Positions 33,949 to 45,840 of a DNA stretch of 64,000 bases are shown here, piece after piece. The first letter of the stretch is position 1, and each line of letters begins with the position of its first letter. The translations under genes were made by a program, and so were the position numbers. The DNA lies in NCBI GenBank assembly GCA_965216445.1, contig OZ244166.1, positions 1,674,001 through 1,738,000 on the forward strand, read 5' to 3'. Under the pieces are notes generated by a model, which saw only the letters and a program-made list of their open reading frames with translations, did no database searches and was not told the DNA's origin. Source of the stretch: MA-ANB-1 sp965216445 (GTDB lineage: Bacteria > Actinomycetota > Acidimicrobiia > Spongiisociales > ZC4RG35).

Positions 33949-35655
33949 GTGCGTCAGATATTCAGGGCCACAGTGGCCATCGCAGTCACAATCGCCTTTG
34001 CCATTCCCGCGATCGGTGCACCGATCCCCACTGACCTCTCAACATGGACGGAGTACAACCACGCCTCCTCCGGCGCCATTGGGGCCGACCCGGGCAATTG
34101 GGTTCCCAATGCAGACGGAACCGTCGTGACCCAGACCGTGAACGGCGCGCCGACCTTCTTCTATTCGACCGAAGACGCAGACGGCTATCGCATGACCGCC
34201 GAGTTGGGCACCTTGGCGTTTGACGACGACTTCTTTGGTCTCGCGGTCGGGTTCCTCCCGCCCGATGGCGGCACCTACCACGACTACCTGCTCATCGACT
34301 GGAGACAGGGATATCAGGAGATCGACTGGCTCGATGGTGTCGGGCCGGTCGACGGGCTACCCGGGCTCGCAGTATCGCGGGTGTCGGGCAATCCGACCTA
34401 CAACGAGCTTTGGGGCCACGTTGACTCACCGGCCAACCCCGATGGGGGTCTGACTGAGCTGGCCAGGGGCGCCACGCTGGGTGACACCGGATGGGAAGAC
34501 AACACGACGTACGCATTCGTAGTCGAATACACACCAACCAGCCTGGACGTATGGGTCGACGGGTCCCACGAGATATCGATCACCGGCGACTTCCCCAAAG
34601 GCAAGCTGGCCTTCTACGACTTCTCTCAACAGGACCTTTCGGTCAGTGGAATCACCTTCGAGCAGCTCAACCGGCCGCCCACCGTAGATCTCGATGCCAC
34701 CGACGAGGTGGATCGCAACGAAGGGACGACCTACGCAACAGGAGGCTCGTTCACCGACCCGGACGGCGACGCCCTCACCCTGAGTTGTTCCGGTGACTGC
34801 ACCGGCTTCACCGACGACGGTGGGGGTGACTGGACCTGGCAGCAGGACCTCGTCGAGGGCCCCGGTGGATTCTCGACCACTGTCACAGCTACCGACCCCG
34901 ACGGAGCGTTCGCCACGGATAGCTTCAACGTGACGGTCCACAACGTTGCTCCGGTCATAACTGCCACCTCGAGTTTGCCTTCCAACCACCCACTCGACAC
35001 TTCGCTTGCCGTGTCGGCGGACTTCACCGACGCCGGACTCGAAGACACCCACACAGCCACATGGCATTGGGGAGACGGGACGTCCAGCACCGCTCTGGTC
35101 AGCGAGATCCCCGGATCGGGCACGGCCAGCGGCAGCCACACCTACGCCGGACCGGGGACCTACACGATCTCGGTGACTGTCACCGACGACGACGGGGATT
35201 CCGACACTGCGGTCCTGGGAACGGTTTTTGTGTTCGACCCAAATGACTTCGTCACTGGCGGTGGCTGGGTGACGTCACCAGAGGGCGCATGGACCGCTCA
35301 GCCCGACCACAGCGGGAAGGCCACCTTCGGATTCGTTGCCAGATACCAAAGAGACGGCAGCGTCCACGGAAACCTCCAGTTTCAGCTTCAGAAGGGCATC
35401 AATCTCCACGCCACTGGCATGACCTCCCTGCGCATCCACAACGGGATCGCCACATTCGAGGGGTCGGGCCGGGTGAATGGCGTGAACGGCTACACCTTCA
35501 AGGTCGTCGCCACAGATGAGAGATACGCCGCATCGACCAAGGACCTGTTCTGGATCACGATCTGGGATGGAGCTGCCGTGATCTATGACGGTTCTGCCTA
35601 TCCGGCGGGTGGGCTGCCTATCAAGGGCAAGGGCATCCAGATCCACGACAAGTAA
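33949..35655 (+). CDS. Secreted PKD-domain protein
   Basis: A 568-residue exported protein. The GTG at 33949 has a GAGGAG site 6 nt upstream and gives a compact signal peptide (QIFRATVAIAVTIAFAIPA, cleavage after IGA). A lectin/LamG- or TSP-C-like beta domain spans about residues 25-245. A cadherin-like/Ig repeat region follows (PPTVDLDATDEV), then a PKD domain with WHWGDGTSS and SGSHTYAGPGTYTISVTVTD, and a C-terminal module starting FVTGGGWVTSPEGAW that resembles the post-COAP-1 domain. A longer frame begins with GTG at 33925. It probably binds surface glycans or matrix; no catalytic motif is seen. Confidence 0.82.
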   Translation: MRQIFRATVAIAVTIAFAIPAIGAPIPTDLSTWTEYNHASSGAIGADPGNWVPNADGTVVTQTVNGAPTFFYSTEDADGYRMTAELGTLAFDDDFFGLAVGFLPPDGGTYHDYLLIDWRQGYQEIDWLDGVGPVDGLPGLAVSRVSGNPTYNELWGHVDSPANPDGGLTELARGATLGDTGWEDNTTYAFVVEYTPTSLDVWVDGSHEISITGDFPKGKLAFYDFSQQDLSVSGITFEQLNRPPTVDLDATDEVDRNEGTTYATGGSFTDPDGDALTLSCSGDCTGFTDDGGGDWTWQQDLVEGPGGFSTTVTATDPDGAFATDSFNVTVHNVAPVITATSSLPSNHPLDTSLAVSADFTDAGLEDTHTATWHWGDGTSSTALVSEIPGSGTASGSHTYAGPGTYTISVTVTDDDGDSDTAVLGTVFVFDPNDFVTGGGWVTSPEGAWTAQPDHSGKATFGFVARYQRDGSVHGNLQFQLQKGINLHATGMTSLRIHNGIATFEGSGRVNGVNGYTFKVVATDERYAASTKDLFWITIWDGAAVIYDGSAYPAGGLPIKGKGIQIHDK

Positions 35656-35673
35656 CCCGGTCGGATTGGTCTG

Positions 35674-35988
35674 TCAGGACTTGTACTCCGACATCTGCTC
35701 GATGCGCTTGACCTGACGGCCGCTCATCTTGAGCCGGTTGCCGATCTCACCATAGGTCTCGCCCTCTTCACGTAACCGGGCGATGACCCGCTCGATCGGC
35801 CGCCCTTCCCCGAGCTCGGACGGTGCCTGGACAGGTATATCCGATTTGTGCTCAATCATGTTGAACATTCGTTTCACGGTTCCCGGTTTCTTGTCAATCC
35901 GATTGGAGATATCGGGGATGGAATGCCCCTTGTCGCGCATCCTGAGGATGACTGCCTCAATGGCTCGCAAGTTCTGTTGATCATCCAT
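35674..35988 (-). CDS. Small double helix-turn-helix protein
   Basis: A 104-residue protein made of two similar helix-turn-helix units joined by a linker: GHSIPDISNRIDKKPGTVKR at about residues 20-40 and ETYGEIGNRLKMSGRQVKR at about 76-95. Each resembles a sigma-70 region 4 or resolvase HTH. The ATG at 35988 has a GAGGAA site 4 nt upstream, better than an upstream TTG in the same frame. It has no catalytic domain, so a DNA-binding regulator is likely. The target is unknown; it is convergent with the PKD gene. Confidence 0.75.
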   Translation of the reverse strand: MDDQQNLRAIEAVILRMRDKGHSIPDISNRIDKKPGTVKRMFNMIEHKSDIPVQAPSELGEGRPIERVIARLREEGETYGEIGNRLKMSGRQVKRIEQMSEYKS

Positions 35989-36137
35989 GAGTTCCTCGGG
36001 CTTGTCTGCTTGGTTCAAACATACCGGAATTCCAGATTTCTCCGGCTCTCAGCTCGGCTTGTCCGCCATCTCTTCCTCCGGTCGTCCCTCAGGGGGAGAT
36101 AGCGCCCCAACACTCCCGGAACTCGCGGGACCCAGGC

Positions 36138-37058
36138 CTAGGCCGTTCGCTCCAGGAAGTCTTCGAGGACCTCGGTATAGCGGGCCCTCGCCTTCTCCAC
36201 GGAGATGTCGCGTCCCATGGCCAGCCAGGCGGGCACCCAAATCCCAATGTCGGGCATCGGACGGCAGAGGGCAACCGACTCCCAATGACTCAGAGCGGGC
36301 AGCGGGTGGCCGCTGGCTTCGCGGTAAGTGTCGATGAACCGGTCGGCAACCTTGTCCATCCCCAGGTAGCGGATATCCAAGGAGCAGTACGCGACGTCGA
36401 GCTCGCGGCTCGCCGTTGCAGGTGACTCCCAGTCGACCACAGCCTTGAGGTCACCGTTCTCCCACATAGTGTTCCCCGGCCAGTAGTCGGTGTGACTGAA
36501 AACCGTATCGGTCTCGGGAGCCACCTGGCCAAGCATCACGCGGCGCCGAAGGAGATCCTCACCCAACGGATGATCGAGAATCAGCTCAGGATTCTCGTTG
36601 GTCTTCTCGATGTCTTCCCCGGCGCCAGGAGGGAACAGGGTCTCGTCCTCGGGGTCGATCCTCAGTTCATGGATCTTCGCGAGGGTTTGCGCCAGCCGCT
36701 CCGCCCAGTCGAAGGGATTGGACGGCGTCAACTCTGGCGAGCCGTCGATGTAAGAGATCAGGATCGCCTGCTCGTCGAAAACGCCATCCGAGTCGATCCA
36801 GATGGGGGCCGGGGCCGGTATGTTCGCTTTTTGGAGCAGCTCGAGGGCTCGGATCTCGCGTTCTGCGGCATTCTCTCCCCGGTCGGCGTACCAGGGTCCA
36901 TAGCGACGCAAAACCATCCGCCCTCCCGACTCGGACAGCACATCCATCGTGCATCCGAGTCCACCCTCAATTCGGCCAGCATGGATCAAGGACGGGGCGC
37001 CCAAGGCGTCCCGGACGCGTGCCAGCTGTTCATCCGTAGGGAGAGGTGCGTATTGCAT
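36138..37058 (-). CDS. APH-family phosphotransferase
   Basis: A 306-residue aminoglycoside-phosphotransferase-fold kinase. The catalytic loop is HTDYWPGN and the metal Asp lies in VVDWESP; the nucleotide-binding N-lobe has VLRRYGPWYADRG. The family includes kinases of small molecules such as sugars, choline and antibiotics, and the substrate here is not known. The start at 37058 (MQYAPLPTDEQL) sits 6 bp after the tmRNA 3' end; a longer frame would run into the tmRNA and was rejected. Confidence 0.85.
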   Translation of the reverse strand: MQYAPLPTDEQLARVRDALGAPSLIHAGRIEGGLGCTMDVLSESGGRMVLRRYGPWYADRGENAAEREIRALELLQKANIPAPAPIWIDSDGVFDEQAILISYIDGSPELTPSNPFDWAERLAQTLAKIHELRIDPEDETLFPPGAGEDIEKTNENPELILDHPLGEDLLRRRVMLGQVAPETDTVFSHTDYWPGNTMWENGDLKAVVDWESPATASRELDVAYCSLDIRYLGMDKVADRFIDTYREASGHPLPALSHWESVALCRPMPDIGIWVPAWLAMGRDISVEKARARYTEVLEDFLERTA

Positions 37059-37064
37059 AGATTG

Positions 37065-37412
37065 TGGAGGTGCGGGGAGTCGAACCCCGGTCCGTTGAGC
37101 CATCAGCGATGGCATCTCCGAGCGCAGTTGTCAGCGAGTTTTCGGAAACAGGAACTCTGACAACGAGTTCTCCTGCTCCTATCCAGAATTGATCTTTGCC
37201 CCTCAGTCCCGGACCCTGAGAGACGCATCCCGACAAACGACGCCCGACCCCGATCGTGCGGGAACCGACCGGGCGGACGAGCTACCTAATTAGGCAGCCA
37301 GTGCGAATTTATCTTCGGCACTTATTGGTTTTTCCGGTTTATTTACGAGGCCCCGGAGACCTCGGCTCGCTTCCAACGCATCAACACTCAACGTCGAAAC
37401 CGTTTCACCCCC
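37065..37412 (-). ncRNA. ssrA: Transfer-messenger RNA
   Basis: A 348 nt gene. The 5' end GGGGGTGAAACGGTTTCGAC and the 3' end GGTTCGACTCCCCGCACCTCC pair in the tRNA-like acceptor (GGGGGTG with CACCTCC, discriminator A). CCA is not encoded. The tag frame is at 37290-37319 and reads AEDKFALAA before TAA, preceded by AATAAGT, which parallels the mycobacterial tmRNA sequence before its resume codon. With the tRNA-borne Ala the tag would be ten residues. It ends in ALAA, the usual ClpX/ClpP recognition end. SmpB is encoded about 1 kb away. Confidence 0.93.
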
Positions 37413-37456
37413 AAGGGGCTTTAGTTGTCCACACATTGTACTCCAGAATCGATTCC

Positions 37457-37486
37457 TTCCAGTCAGTGAGCGGTTGCCGATACCCT
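37457..37486 (+). promoter_or_regulatory. Possible leaderless promoter of the phosphoesterase
   Basis: TACCCT at 37481-37486 fits the actinobacterial -10 pattern TANNNT and ends six bases before the ATG at 37493. TTCCAG at 37457 is a weak -35 at a suitable distance. No Shine-Dalgarno sequence is present, so a leaderless mRNA is plausible. Confidence 0.3.
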
Positions 37487-37492
37487 GACCTG

Positions 37493-38404
37493 ATGCGAAA
37501 GAGCTCCGTGATCGCCCTGATGGTGTTCGCCGTCGCATGTGGCTCGCCTGCGGATTCCACGGCATCGTCGTCAACCACGTCTTCAACGGTTGTCACTTCC
37601 GTACCCCCTAGAACGACCACAACCACGGTCGGAGCGACTACGACCTCGCAGGTCGAATCAGAAGACCCGGGCGTGGTCATGGTCATCGGCGATTGGGGTT
37701 CGGGTACCGCCCCGCAAGGAGCTGTTGCCGGAGCGATGAGCCGGTTTGCCGAAGAACGGGAAATCGCAGCGATTCTCACCGCCGGGGACAATTTCTACAG
37801 CGATGACGCCGAATTTCTAATGGCGCCCATGAATTGGGCAACTCAGTCCGGAATCGACTTCTGGCTGACGTGGGGAAATCACGACATTGAAACAAGTCGT
37901 CGTGAAGACATAGTGAACGAGACGTTCAATTCCCCTCCCCGTTGGACGACGCACCTCTGGGGTGATGCCACGATTGTCATCCTCGACTCAAATCAGATTG
38001 GCAACCAAACTCAGATCTCCTTCCTGGAGCAGACGATGGAAGAGGTCAACGGACCAACGATCGTCGTGTTTCATCACCCTGCGTACAGCTGTTCCAAACA
38101 CGGAGACACCGAAAGGGTCCAAGACGAGTGGGTCGAGTTCTTCGACTCCGACGTGGTCTTGGTGATCTCCGGCCACGACCACAACTATCAGCGGATTTCT
38201 GCCGATGGGCTGACCTATCTGGTCACGGGTGGTGGCGGCAGACACCTCTACGGGCTGGAACCGTGCGACTACGATCTGGTGAAGAGCCAGGAGCTACACC
38301 ACTTTCTCACCCTTGAGCAAGTGGACGGCACGATCGTGGTAACCGCCCTTGACGTTCTCGGCGACCCGATCGACAGCTTCGAGGTGACCTATCCGGGCGG
38401 CTGA
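37493..38404 (+). CDS. Lipoprotein metallophosphoesterase, acid-phosphatase-like
   Basis: A 303-residue exported protein. The N-terminus MRKSSVIALMVFAVACGSP is a lipoprotein signal with the lipid-attached Cys at residue 16. A Ser/Thr-rich linker of about 35 residues is followed by a purple-acid-phosphatase-like domain: IGDWGSG, LTAGDNFY, WGNHDIE, VFHHPAYS and SGHDHNYQRI supply the dinuclear metal ligands. It probably removes phosphate from exogenous esters at the cell surface. The reading frame opens much earlier, but that part overlaps tmRNA. Confidence 0.9.
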   Translation: MRKSSVIALMVFAVACGSPADSTASSSTTSSTVVTSVPPRTTTTTVGATTTSQVESEDPGVVMVIGDWGSGTAPQGAVAGAMSRFAEEREIAAILTAGDNFYSDDAEFLMAPMNWATQSGIDFWLTWGNHDIETSRREDIVNETFNSPPRWTTHLWGDATIVILDSNQIGNQTQISFLEQTMEEVNGPTIVVFHHPAYSCSKHGDTERVQDEWVEFFDSDVVLVISGHDHNYQRISADGLTYLVTGGGGRHLYGLEPCDYDLVKSQELHHFLTLEQVDGTIVVTALDVLGDPIDSFEVTYPGG

Positions 38405-38880
38405 CCGCGGTGGGACCGTCCAACCGAGCGGCGCATCTCACGCTCGTGTTCGCGTTCTCTGAGGCTCTGCCGCTTGTCGACGGTGCTGCGGCCCTTGGCG
38501 AGACCCAACTCGACCTTAACCTTGCCCTTCTTGAAGTAGACCTGAAGAGGGACAAGGGTCAGACCCTTCTCGGCCAGCTGACCGGCGATTCGGTCGATCT
38601 CCCGCCGGTGTAACAACAGTTTCCGGTGGCGTTCTGGGTCGTGACCGCCATCCCGAGCGAACTCATACGGCCCGATGTAGCAGCCACTGAGGTAGATCTC
38701 TCCGTGGTCGACGTGAGCGAAGGAATCCTTGAGATCGATCCGACCTTCTCGGATTGATTTCACCTCGGACCCGACCAAAGAGATTCCGGCCTCGAACGTA
38801 TCGGAGATGGTGTAGTTGCGCCGAGCCTTTCGATTCGTGGCGACGACTTTGATCCGCCCGGACTCGTCCGAGCCGGCCAC
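38389..38880 (-). CDS. smpB: SsrA-binding protein SmpB
   Basis: A 163-residue partner of tmRNA in trans-translation. Signature segments are NRKARRNYTISDTFEAGI, LVGSEVKSIREGRIDLKDSF and the C-terminal basic tail beginning KGRSTVDKRQSLRERE. It overlaps the end of the convergent phosphoesterase gene by 16 bp. It is the last gene of the secA-prfB-ftsE-ftsX-smpB run. Confidence 0.97.
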   Translation of the reverse strand: MAGSDESGRIKVVATNRKARRNYTISDTFEAGISLVGSEVKSIREGRIDLKDSFAHVDHGEIYLSGCYIGPYEFARDGGHDPERHRKLLLHRREIDRIAGQLAEKGLTLVPLQVYFKKGKVKVELGLAKGRSTVDKRQSLREREHEREMRRSVGRSHRGQPPG

Positions 38881-38883
38881 GAT

Positions 38884-39807
38884 CTAGATCCCTCCCGGAA
38901 TGTCTTCGCCGACCCCGTCCGAATCTCGCAGATACCTGCTCAAACCGAGGAGAGAACCGATGATTCCAGCTGCAGCGCCGAAGAAGAGGAAAAGAAGACC
39001 CCACCGGAAGAAGAACTGATTTGACACATCCAAGCGGAACAAGGCGAAAGTCTGTGTTGCATCGGCGAGGCGGGAGGATCCCAGCCAGACTGTGAACACC
39101 GCAAGTGCTGCACCCAAAACTCCCTCAATCATTCCTTCCAAGAGGAATGGGACGCGAATGAACCAGTTTGATGCTCCGACCAGTTTCATGACTGCCACCT
39201 CGTCGCGACGGGCGTAGATGGCGAGACGGATCGTGTTCGCGATCAGGACCACAGCGGACAAGCCCAAGACAATCGCCATACCAAGGCCGAGGACGTTGAG
39301 AACCGCCGAGAGGTTCTCGAGTTGCTCGATCTCCTCGGCGGCCGTGTTTACCTGACGAACAGTAAGTGTGTCTTGCTCGAGGCGAAACTGGACCGATTGG
39401 TGGAACTCGATCTCTACCAATTCGATGCGGATCGAAGCCGGGAGGATGGTCGGATCGATGTCGAGGAGGTCCGGCTGACCTTCGAAGATCTGCTGATACT
39501 CGTTCCAGGCATCGTTCTTGTCGTAGTAGGTGACCTTGTCCACCTCGTCCCAGCCTTCGACCTGAACCACCAGAGCTTGGTGCGAACCCGGGGAAACACC
39601 CGCTGATCCCTCGTCATTGAGGAAGGCAATCACGTGCACGCCGTCTTGCCAAGCCAAGGTGTTGACCCGGAGGACTTCGTTGACAACCAGAGCACCAAAC
39701 GCCAAAGACAGCGATATGAACACTGCGAGAACAGCTCCGGCAACCACGAGAGCGTTGCGTTTCAGGTTGGTCAGAGCCTCTTTGACCAGGAAGAAGAACC
39801 TGCTCAC
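38884..39807 (-). CDS. ftsX: Cell division protein FtsX
   Basis: A 307-residue membrane partner of FtsE that activates a peptidoglycan hydrolase at the septum. One N-terminal membrane helix (NALVVAGAVLAVFISLSLAF) is followed by an extracellular domain of about 120 residues, then three more helices, the usual FtsX layout. It overlaps ftsE by 4 bp and lies 3 bp before smpB. Confidence 0.95.
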   Translation of the reverse strand: MSRFFFLVKEALTNLKRNALVVAGAVLAVFISLSLAFGALVVNEVLRVNTLAWQDGVHVIAFLNDEGSAGVSPGSHQALVVQVEGWDEVDKVTYYDKNDAWNEYQQIFEGQPDLLDIDPTILPASIRIELVEIEFHQSVQFRLEQDTLTVRQVNTAAEEIEQLENLSAVLNVLGLGMAIVLGLSAVVLIANTIRLAIYARRDEVAVMKLVGASNWFIRVPFLLEGMIEGVLGAALAVFTVWLGSSRLADATQTFALFRLDVSNQFFFRWGLLFLFFGAAAGIIGSLLGLSRYLRDSDGVGEDIPGGI

Positions 39808-40496
39808 TCGTCGATGCTCCGCTCGTAACCCGCGCTCTGCTCGTCTCGCATCACACTTCCACTCTCGAGCGCCACAACACGTCGCTTCATCGCATCGACG
39901 ATCGCATGGTCGTGCGTGGCCATCACTATGGTTGTCCCGGTCCGGTTGATACGGTCGAGCAGCTTCATGATCCCAACCGATGTCTTCGGGTCTAGGTTTC
40001 CTGTGGGCTCATCGCAGAGCATGATGGGTGGGCGGTTGACGAAGGATCGGGCTACCGACACTCTTTGCTGCTCGCCACCCGACAACTGCCTCGGATAGCG
40101 ATCGGCCTTGTCGGCGAGGCCGACGAGATCCAAGACTTGCTCAACTTGGGGTTTGATCGCCGATGACGGCCGACCGAGCACTTCAAGAGCGAAGGCGACA
40201 TTCTCTGAAACCGTCTTGTTGGGGAGGAGCTTGTAGTCCTGAAAGACCGTTCCGACGCTGCGTCGGAGATACGGGATCTTCCATTTGGGGAGTGTGGTGA
40301 TGTCCTTGCCTGCTACCCAGATGGTGCCACGAGTAACGGGCTCATCGCGCAGCATGAGGCGAATCAGGGTGGACTTGCCAGATCCTGATGCACCGACGAG
40401 GAACACAAACTCACCCTTTTGGATGTCGAGTGAGACGTTGTTGGCGGCGACCGTGCCACCCTCGTAAACCTTGGTAACGCTATCGAGTCGTATCAT
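39804..40496 (-). CDS. ftsE: Cell division ATP-binding protein FtsE
   Basis: A 230-residue ABC ATPase. Walker A GASGSGKST, the signature LSGGEQQRVSVARSFVN, Walker B IMLCDEPTGNLD and the H-loop MATHDH are all intact. It pairs with FtsX, whose start overlaps its stop. Confidence 0.97.
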   Translation of the reverse strand: MIRLDSVTKVYEGGTVAANNVSLDIQKGEFVFLVGASGSGKSTLIRLMLRDEPVTRGTIWVAGKDITTLPKWKIPYLRRSVGTVFQDYKLLPNKTVSENVAFALEVLGRPSSAIKPQVEQVLDLVGLADKADRYPRQLSGGEQQRVSVARSFVNRPPIMLCDEPTGNLDPKTSVGIMKLLDRINRTGTTIVMATHDHAIVDAMKRRVVALESGSVMRDEQSAGYERSIDE

Positions 40497-40580
40497 TGGT
40501 TAAGGAAAGAGCCTCGCAGAGGGGATAATTCGTTCTGCGGACCAGGGGAACGCTAATAGCGATCCGATTGCTAACTGGCA

Positions 40581-41705
40581 TTATCCCGATGACTCGAATT
40601 GGGCTCGACGCCACCGCAGGTACGATTCGACGAAAGGCATGACGTCTCCGTCGAGCACACCCTGGATGTTTCCCACCTCAAATTCGGTCCTCAGGTCTTT
40701 CACCATTTGGTAGGGCTGCATCACATAACTTCGGATTTGCCGGCCCCAAGCGGCCTCACCCTGGTCTCCCCTGATCTCATTGAGATGCTCGAGACGATCG
40801 AGCCGCTGGCGTTCAGCGAGTTTGGACTGCAGCATCGCCATGGCCCGAGCCTTGTTCTGAAGCTGGGAGCGCTCGTTTTGACATTGCACGACAATTCCCG
40901 TCGGGATGTGGGTGATTCGCACGGCAGAATCGGTTGTATTGACGTGCTGTCCACCAGCACCTTGGGATCGGTAGGTGTCAATCCGTATCTCGTCCTCATT
41001 GATTTCAACGTCGGCCTGATCGCCGAGATCTGGAACCACATCCACGCCCGCAAATGAAGTTTGGCGTCGGGCTGCGGCGTCGAATGGGCTGATCCTCACC
41101 AGGCGATGCACGCCTCTCTCCGACTCCAGGGTTCCATACGCACGGTCTCCCTTTACCGAAAAGGTTGCTGACTTGATTCCGGCCTCGTCACCCTCGGTGA
41201 TCTCCTCCACCGTGACAGCGAACCCTGCGTCGGACAGAAACCGCTGGTACATGCGACCCAACATTTCGGCCCAATCCTGAGCGTCCACTCCCCCTGCACC
41301 AGCGTGAACACTGATGATCGCGTCGGCGTCGTCGTATTCGTCAAAGAACAAAGACTCCAACTCCAGCCCATCGAGATCGGCTCCGACTCCAGCCAGTTGA
41401 TCGATTGCCTCCGCTCGCGAGTCTGGGTCGTCGGCTTCAGCGGCTAGTTCGAGGAGAACCTCAGCGTCCTCAATGGTCGAATCCAAACCGTCGATCTTCG
41501 CAAACAACCCTTCGAAGCGAGCCAGCTTCTGGGAAACGTGACGCGCTTTGTCAGGGTCGTCCCAGAGGTCGGGTTGCCCGGCCTGGTCGCGCAGCTCCTC
41601 CAGCTCGCTGGCTTTGGCGTCCAGGTCGAGAAAGCCACGCGCCTCATCGAGACGCTTGCGCAGCTCGGCGACAAACGATTTGGGGTCGGAGATCTCCTCA
41701 GACAA
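40581..41705 (-). CDS. prfB: Peptide chain release factor 2
   Basis: A 374-residue factor terminating at UGA and UAA. The stop-recognition SPF motif (RISPFDAAARR) and the GGQ peptide-release motif (SQGAGGQHVNTTDSAV) are present. The whole protein is in one frame, so the programmed +1 frameshift of many prfB genes is absent. The start is a TTG with an AAAGGAG site that overlaps the secA stop codon, so the two are coupled. Confidence 0.96.
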   Translation of the reverse strand: MSEEISDPKSFVAELRKRLDEARGFLDLDAKASELEELRDQAGQPDLWDDPDKARHVSQKLARFEGLFAKIDGLDSTIEDAEVLLELAAEADDPDSRAEAIDQLAGVGADLDGLELESLFFDEYDDADAIISVHAGAGGVDAQDWAEMLGRMYQRFLSDAGFAVTVEEITEGDEAGIKSATFSVKGDRAYGTLESERGVHRLVRISPFDAAARRQTSFAGVDVVPDLGDQADVEINEDEIRIDTYRSQGAGGQHVNTTDSAVRITHIPTGIVVQCQNERSQLQNKARAMAMLQSKLAERQRLDRLEHLNEIRGDQGEAAWGRQIRSYVMQPYQMVKDLRTEFEVGNIQGVLDGDVMPFVESYLRWRRAQFESSG

Positions 41706-41717
41706 GGCAGGACTCCT

Positions 41718-44339
<2,622 letters not shown>

Positions 44340-44390
44340 GAGACCTCCATGGTACCGGCACCCCTATTTAGACCGACTTCAAAGCCGATA

Positions 44391-45041
44391 TCAATGGTTG
44401 CTCAGGAGACCTTCACGCTGTGCCCATCCAACAGCTTCGAAGCGAGACTTCATCCCCAATTTGTCCAGGATGTTGCGTACATGGTTCCGAACGGTGTTCT
44501 CGGAAATGTAGAGGCGGTCAGCAATCTCTCGCGACGTGTTACCCAACGCAACAAGCGAAAGAACTTCGAGCTCGCGGCCGGTCAGCTCGGGGCGACGGGC
44601 CAAGGACGCACCGTGATGTTTGAGCAGGTCCCTCATGGCCGAAAACAACTTGCCACTCATCGCCGCAGATACCGCAGCCCCACCGTTCAGCACGTCTCTC
44701 ATGGCGTCGACAAGCCTTGGGAGCGGCGTGTCCTTAGTGATGTAGCCAGACGCTCCGGTGCGGACAGCCTCGAGAAGATCGTCTGAGGATTCACTCGAGG
44801 TGAGCAGAATCACTTTCGACGTTGGGCTTGCCTTGATAATCGAGCTGACGACTTCGAGACCAGACATTCCGGGCATCAGCAGATCGAGCATCACAATCGA
44901 CGGTTTGTACTCGCGAGCGAGATCTATCCCTTCCATCGCCCCTGACGCAGCGGCAACGACTTCGAAACCCTCTCCCTCAAAGGCGACGCGAAGCGTCTCT
45001 CGAAACAGTTCGGCGTCGTCGACAATTAGTACGGTTGACAT
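44391..45041 (-). CDS. NarL/FixJ-type response regulator
   Basis: A 216-residue regulator. The receiver domain has the acidic pair DD near residue 9, the phosphorylated Asp in VMLDLLMPGMSG near 54 and the Lys of the ITKDTPLP segment. A LuxR-type HTH occupies the last 65 residues (LTGRELEVLSLVALGNTSRE). No histidine kinase gene is adjacent, so it is an orphan here. It lies upstream of secA on the same strand. Confidence 0.93.
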   Translation of the reverse strand: MSTVLIVDDAELFRETLRVAFEGEGFEVVAAASGAMEGIDLAREYKPSIVMLDLLMPGMSGLEVVSSIIKASPTSKVILLTSSESSDDLLEAVRTGASGYITKDTPLPRLVDAMRDVLNGGAAVSAAMSGKLFSAMRDLLKHHGASLARRPELTGRELEVLSLVALGNTSREIADRLYISENTVRNHVRNILDKLGMKSRFEAVGWAQREGLLSNH

Positions 45042-45196
45042 GGGTTTTTCGGACTCCTGAAAGAACGTGCTGATCCTCTATCGGCAGAAAGGGGCGGGGA
45101 CTAGACACCTGTAGGCCGAAAAATGTCGCGTTCTCAGCGAGCCATATCCTGGGCTGCGCCCTTGTCCTCGACGCACCTTCTCCTGTGTCCTTTCCG

Positions 45197-45751
45197 TCAA
45201 GGGTGCCTTGCCGATGTCGCCGTAAGCACACAAGCCACCCGAGTTGGAGCGATTGCGTCCGCCGCCGCAAGTGCGGTGTTGCCCCGAGTCAGCACATCGT
45301 CAACGATCACCACCGGTCGCGATGGCACGGGCCGGCCGGATAGTCGGACCGGTCTGGTTCGGTCTCTGGTCCCGGCCCTTCTCGCGGAGTGCCACGGCCG
45401 GTACAACAGGTTGAGAACCATCCCTTTGGTCTCTCGGGCCATCGCGTGGGCAATGAGTCGACCGGGATCGACCCCGTATCGGACATAACGGCTCCAAACC
45501 CTTGGTATCGGGACGTAATTGGTACCCGCTGGAAAAAGCCCGGCAAGAGACTTCGCAGCCAACTCGACGATCAACGGATTGCCTTTGTATTTCAACTCGT
45601 GGACGAGTCGTGCAGCGACACCGGTGTGTTCAAAGGCGGCCACAGCACGAATCGCTCGACCAACGAGTCTGTCGGAAGCCGGATGCAGGTCGCTGAGGCA
45701 GGAATCACACAGCTTGCTCGCAGCCCATTGGTGACAGCCCTGACAAACCAC
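45197..45751 (-). CDS. ComF family phosphoribosyltransferase-like protein
   Basis: A 184-residue protein. An N-terminal zinc ribbon CQGCHQ...CDSC is followed by a phosphoribosyltransferase fold with the PRPP-loop VVIVDDVLTRGNTALAAADA near residue 150. ComF homologues are linked to DNA uptake and replication restart, and their role in actinobacteria is unclear. The protein is shorter than the usual 230-240 residues, with a compact middle part. Confidence 0.9.
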   Translation of the reverse strand: MVCQGCHQWAASKLCDSCLSDLHPASDRLVGRAIRAVAAFEHTGVAARLVHELKYKGNPLIVELAAKSLAGLFPAGTNYVPIPRVWSRYVRYGVDPGRLIAHAMARETKGMVLNLLYRPWHSARRAGTRDRTRPVRLSGRPVPSRPVVIVDDVLTRGNTALAAADAIAPTRVACVLTATSARHP

Positions 45752-45840
45752 GTACCAAACGTACGATGGAATTGATCAGGGGTGAAGGTGTTCGCCCGAG
45801 GCCCTCCATAAATGACAGGGCGGCCGGAAGTGGCTCCCGC

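Noticed and set aside
37256..37492. Longer N-terminus of the metallophosphoesterase
   Set aside because: The upstream frame runs through the tmRNA gene, whereas the ATG at 37493 gives a standard lipoprotein signal.
41640..41705. Programmed frameshift in prfB
   Set aside because: The complete protein, including the first 30 residues, is in one frame without an internal stop codon.
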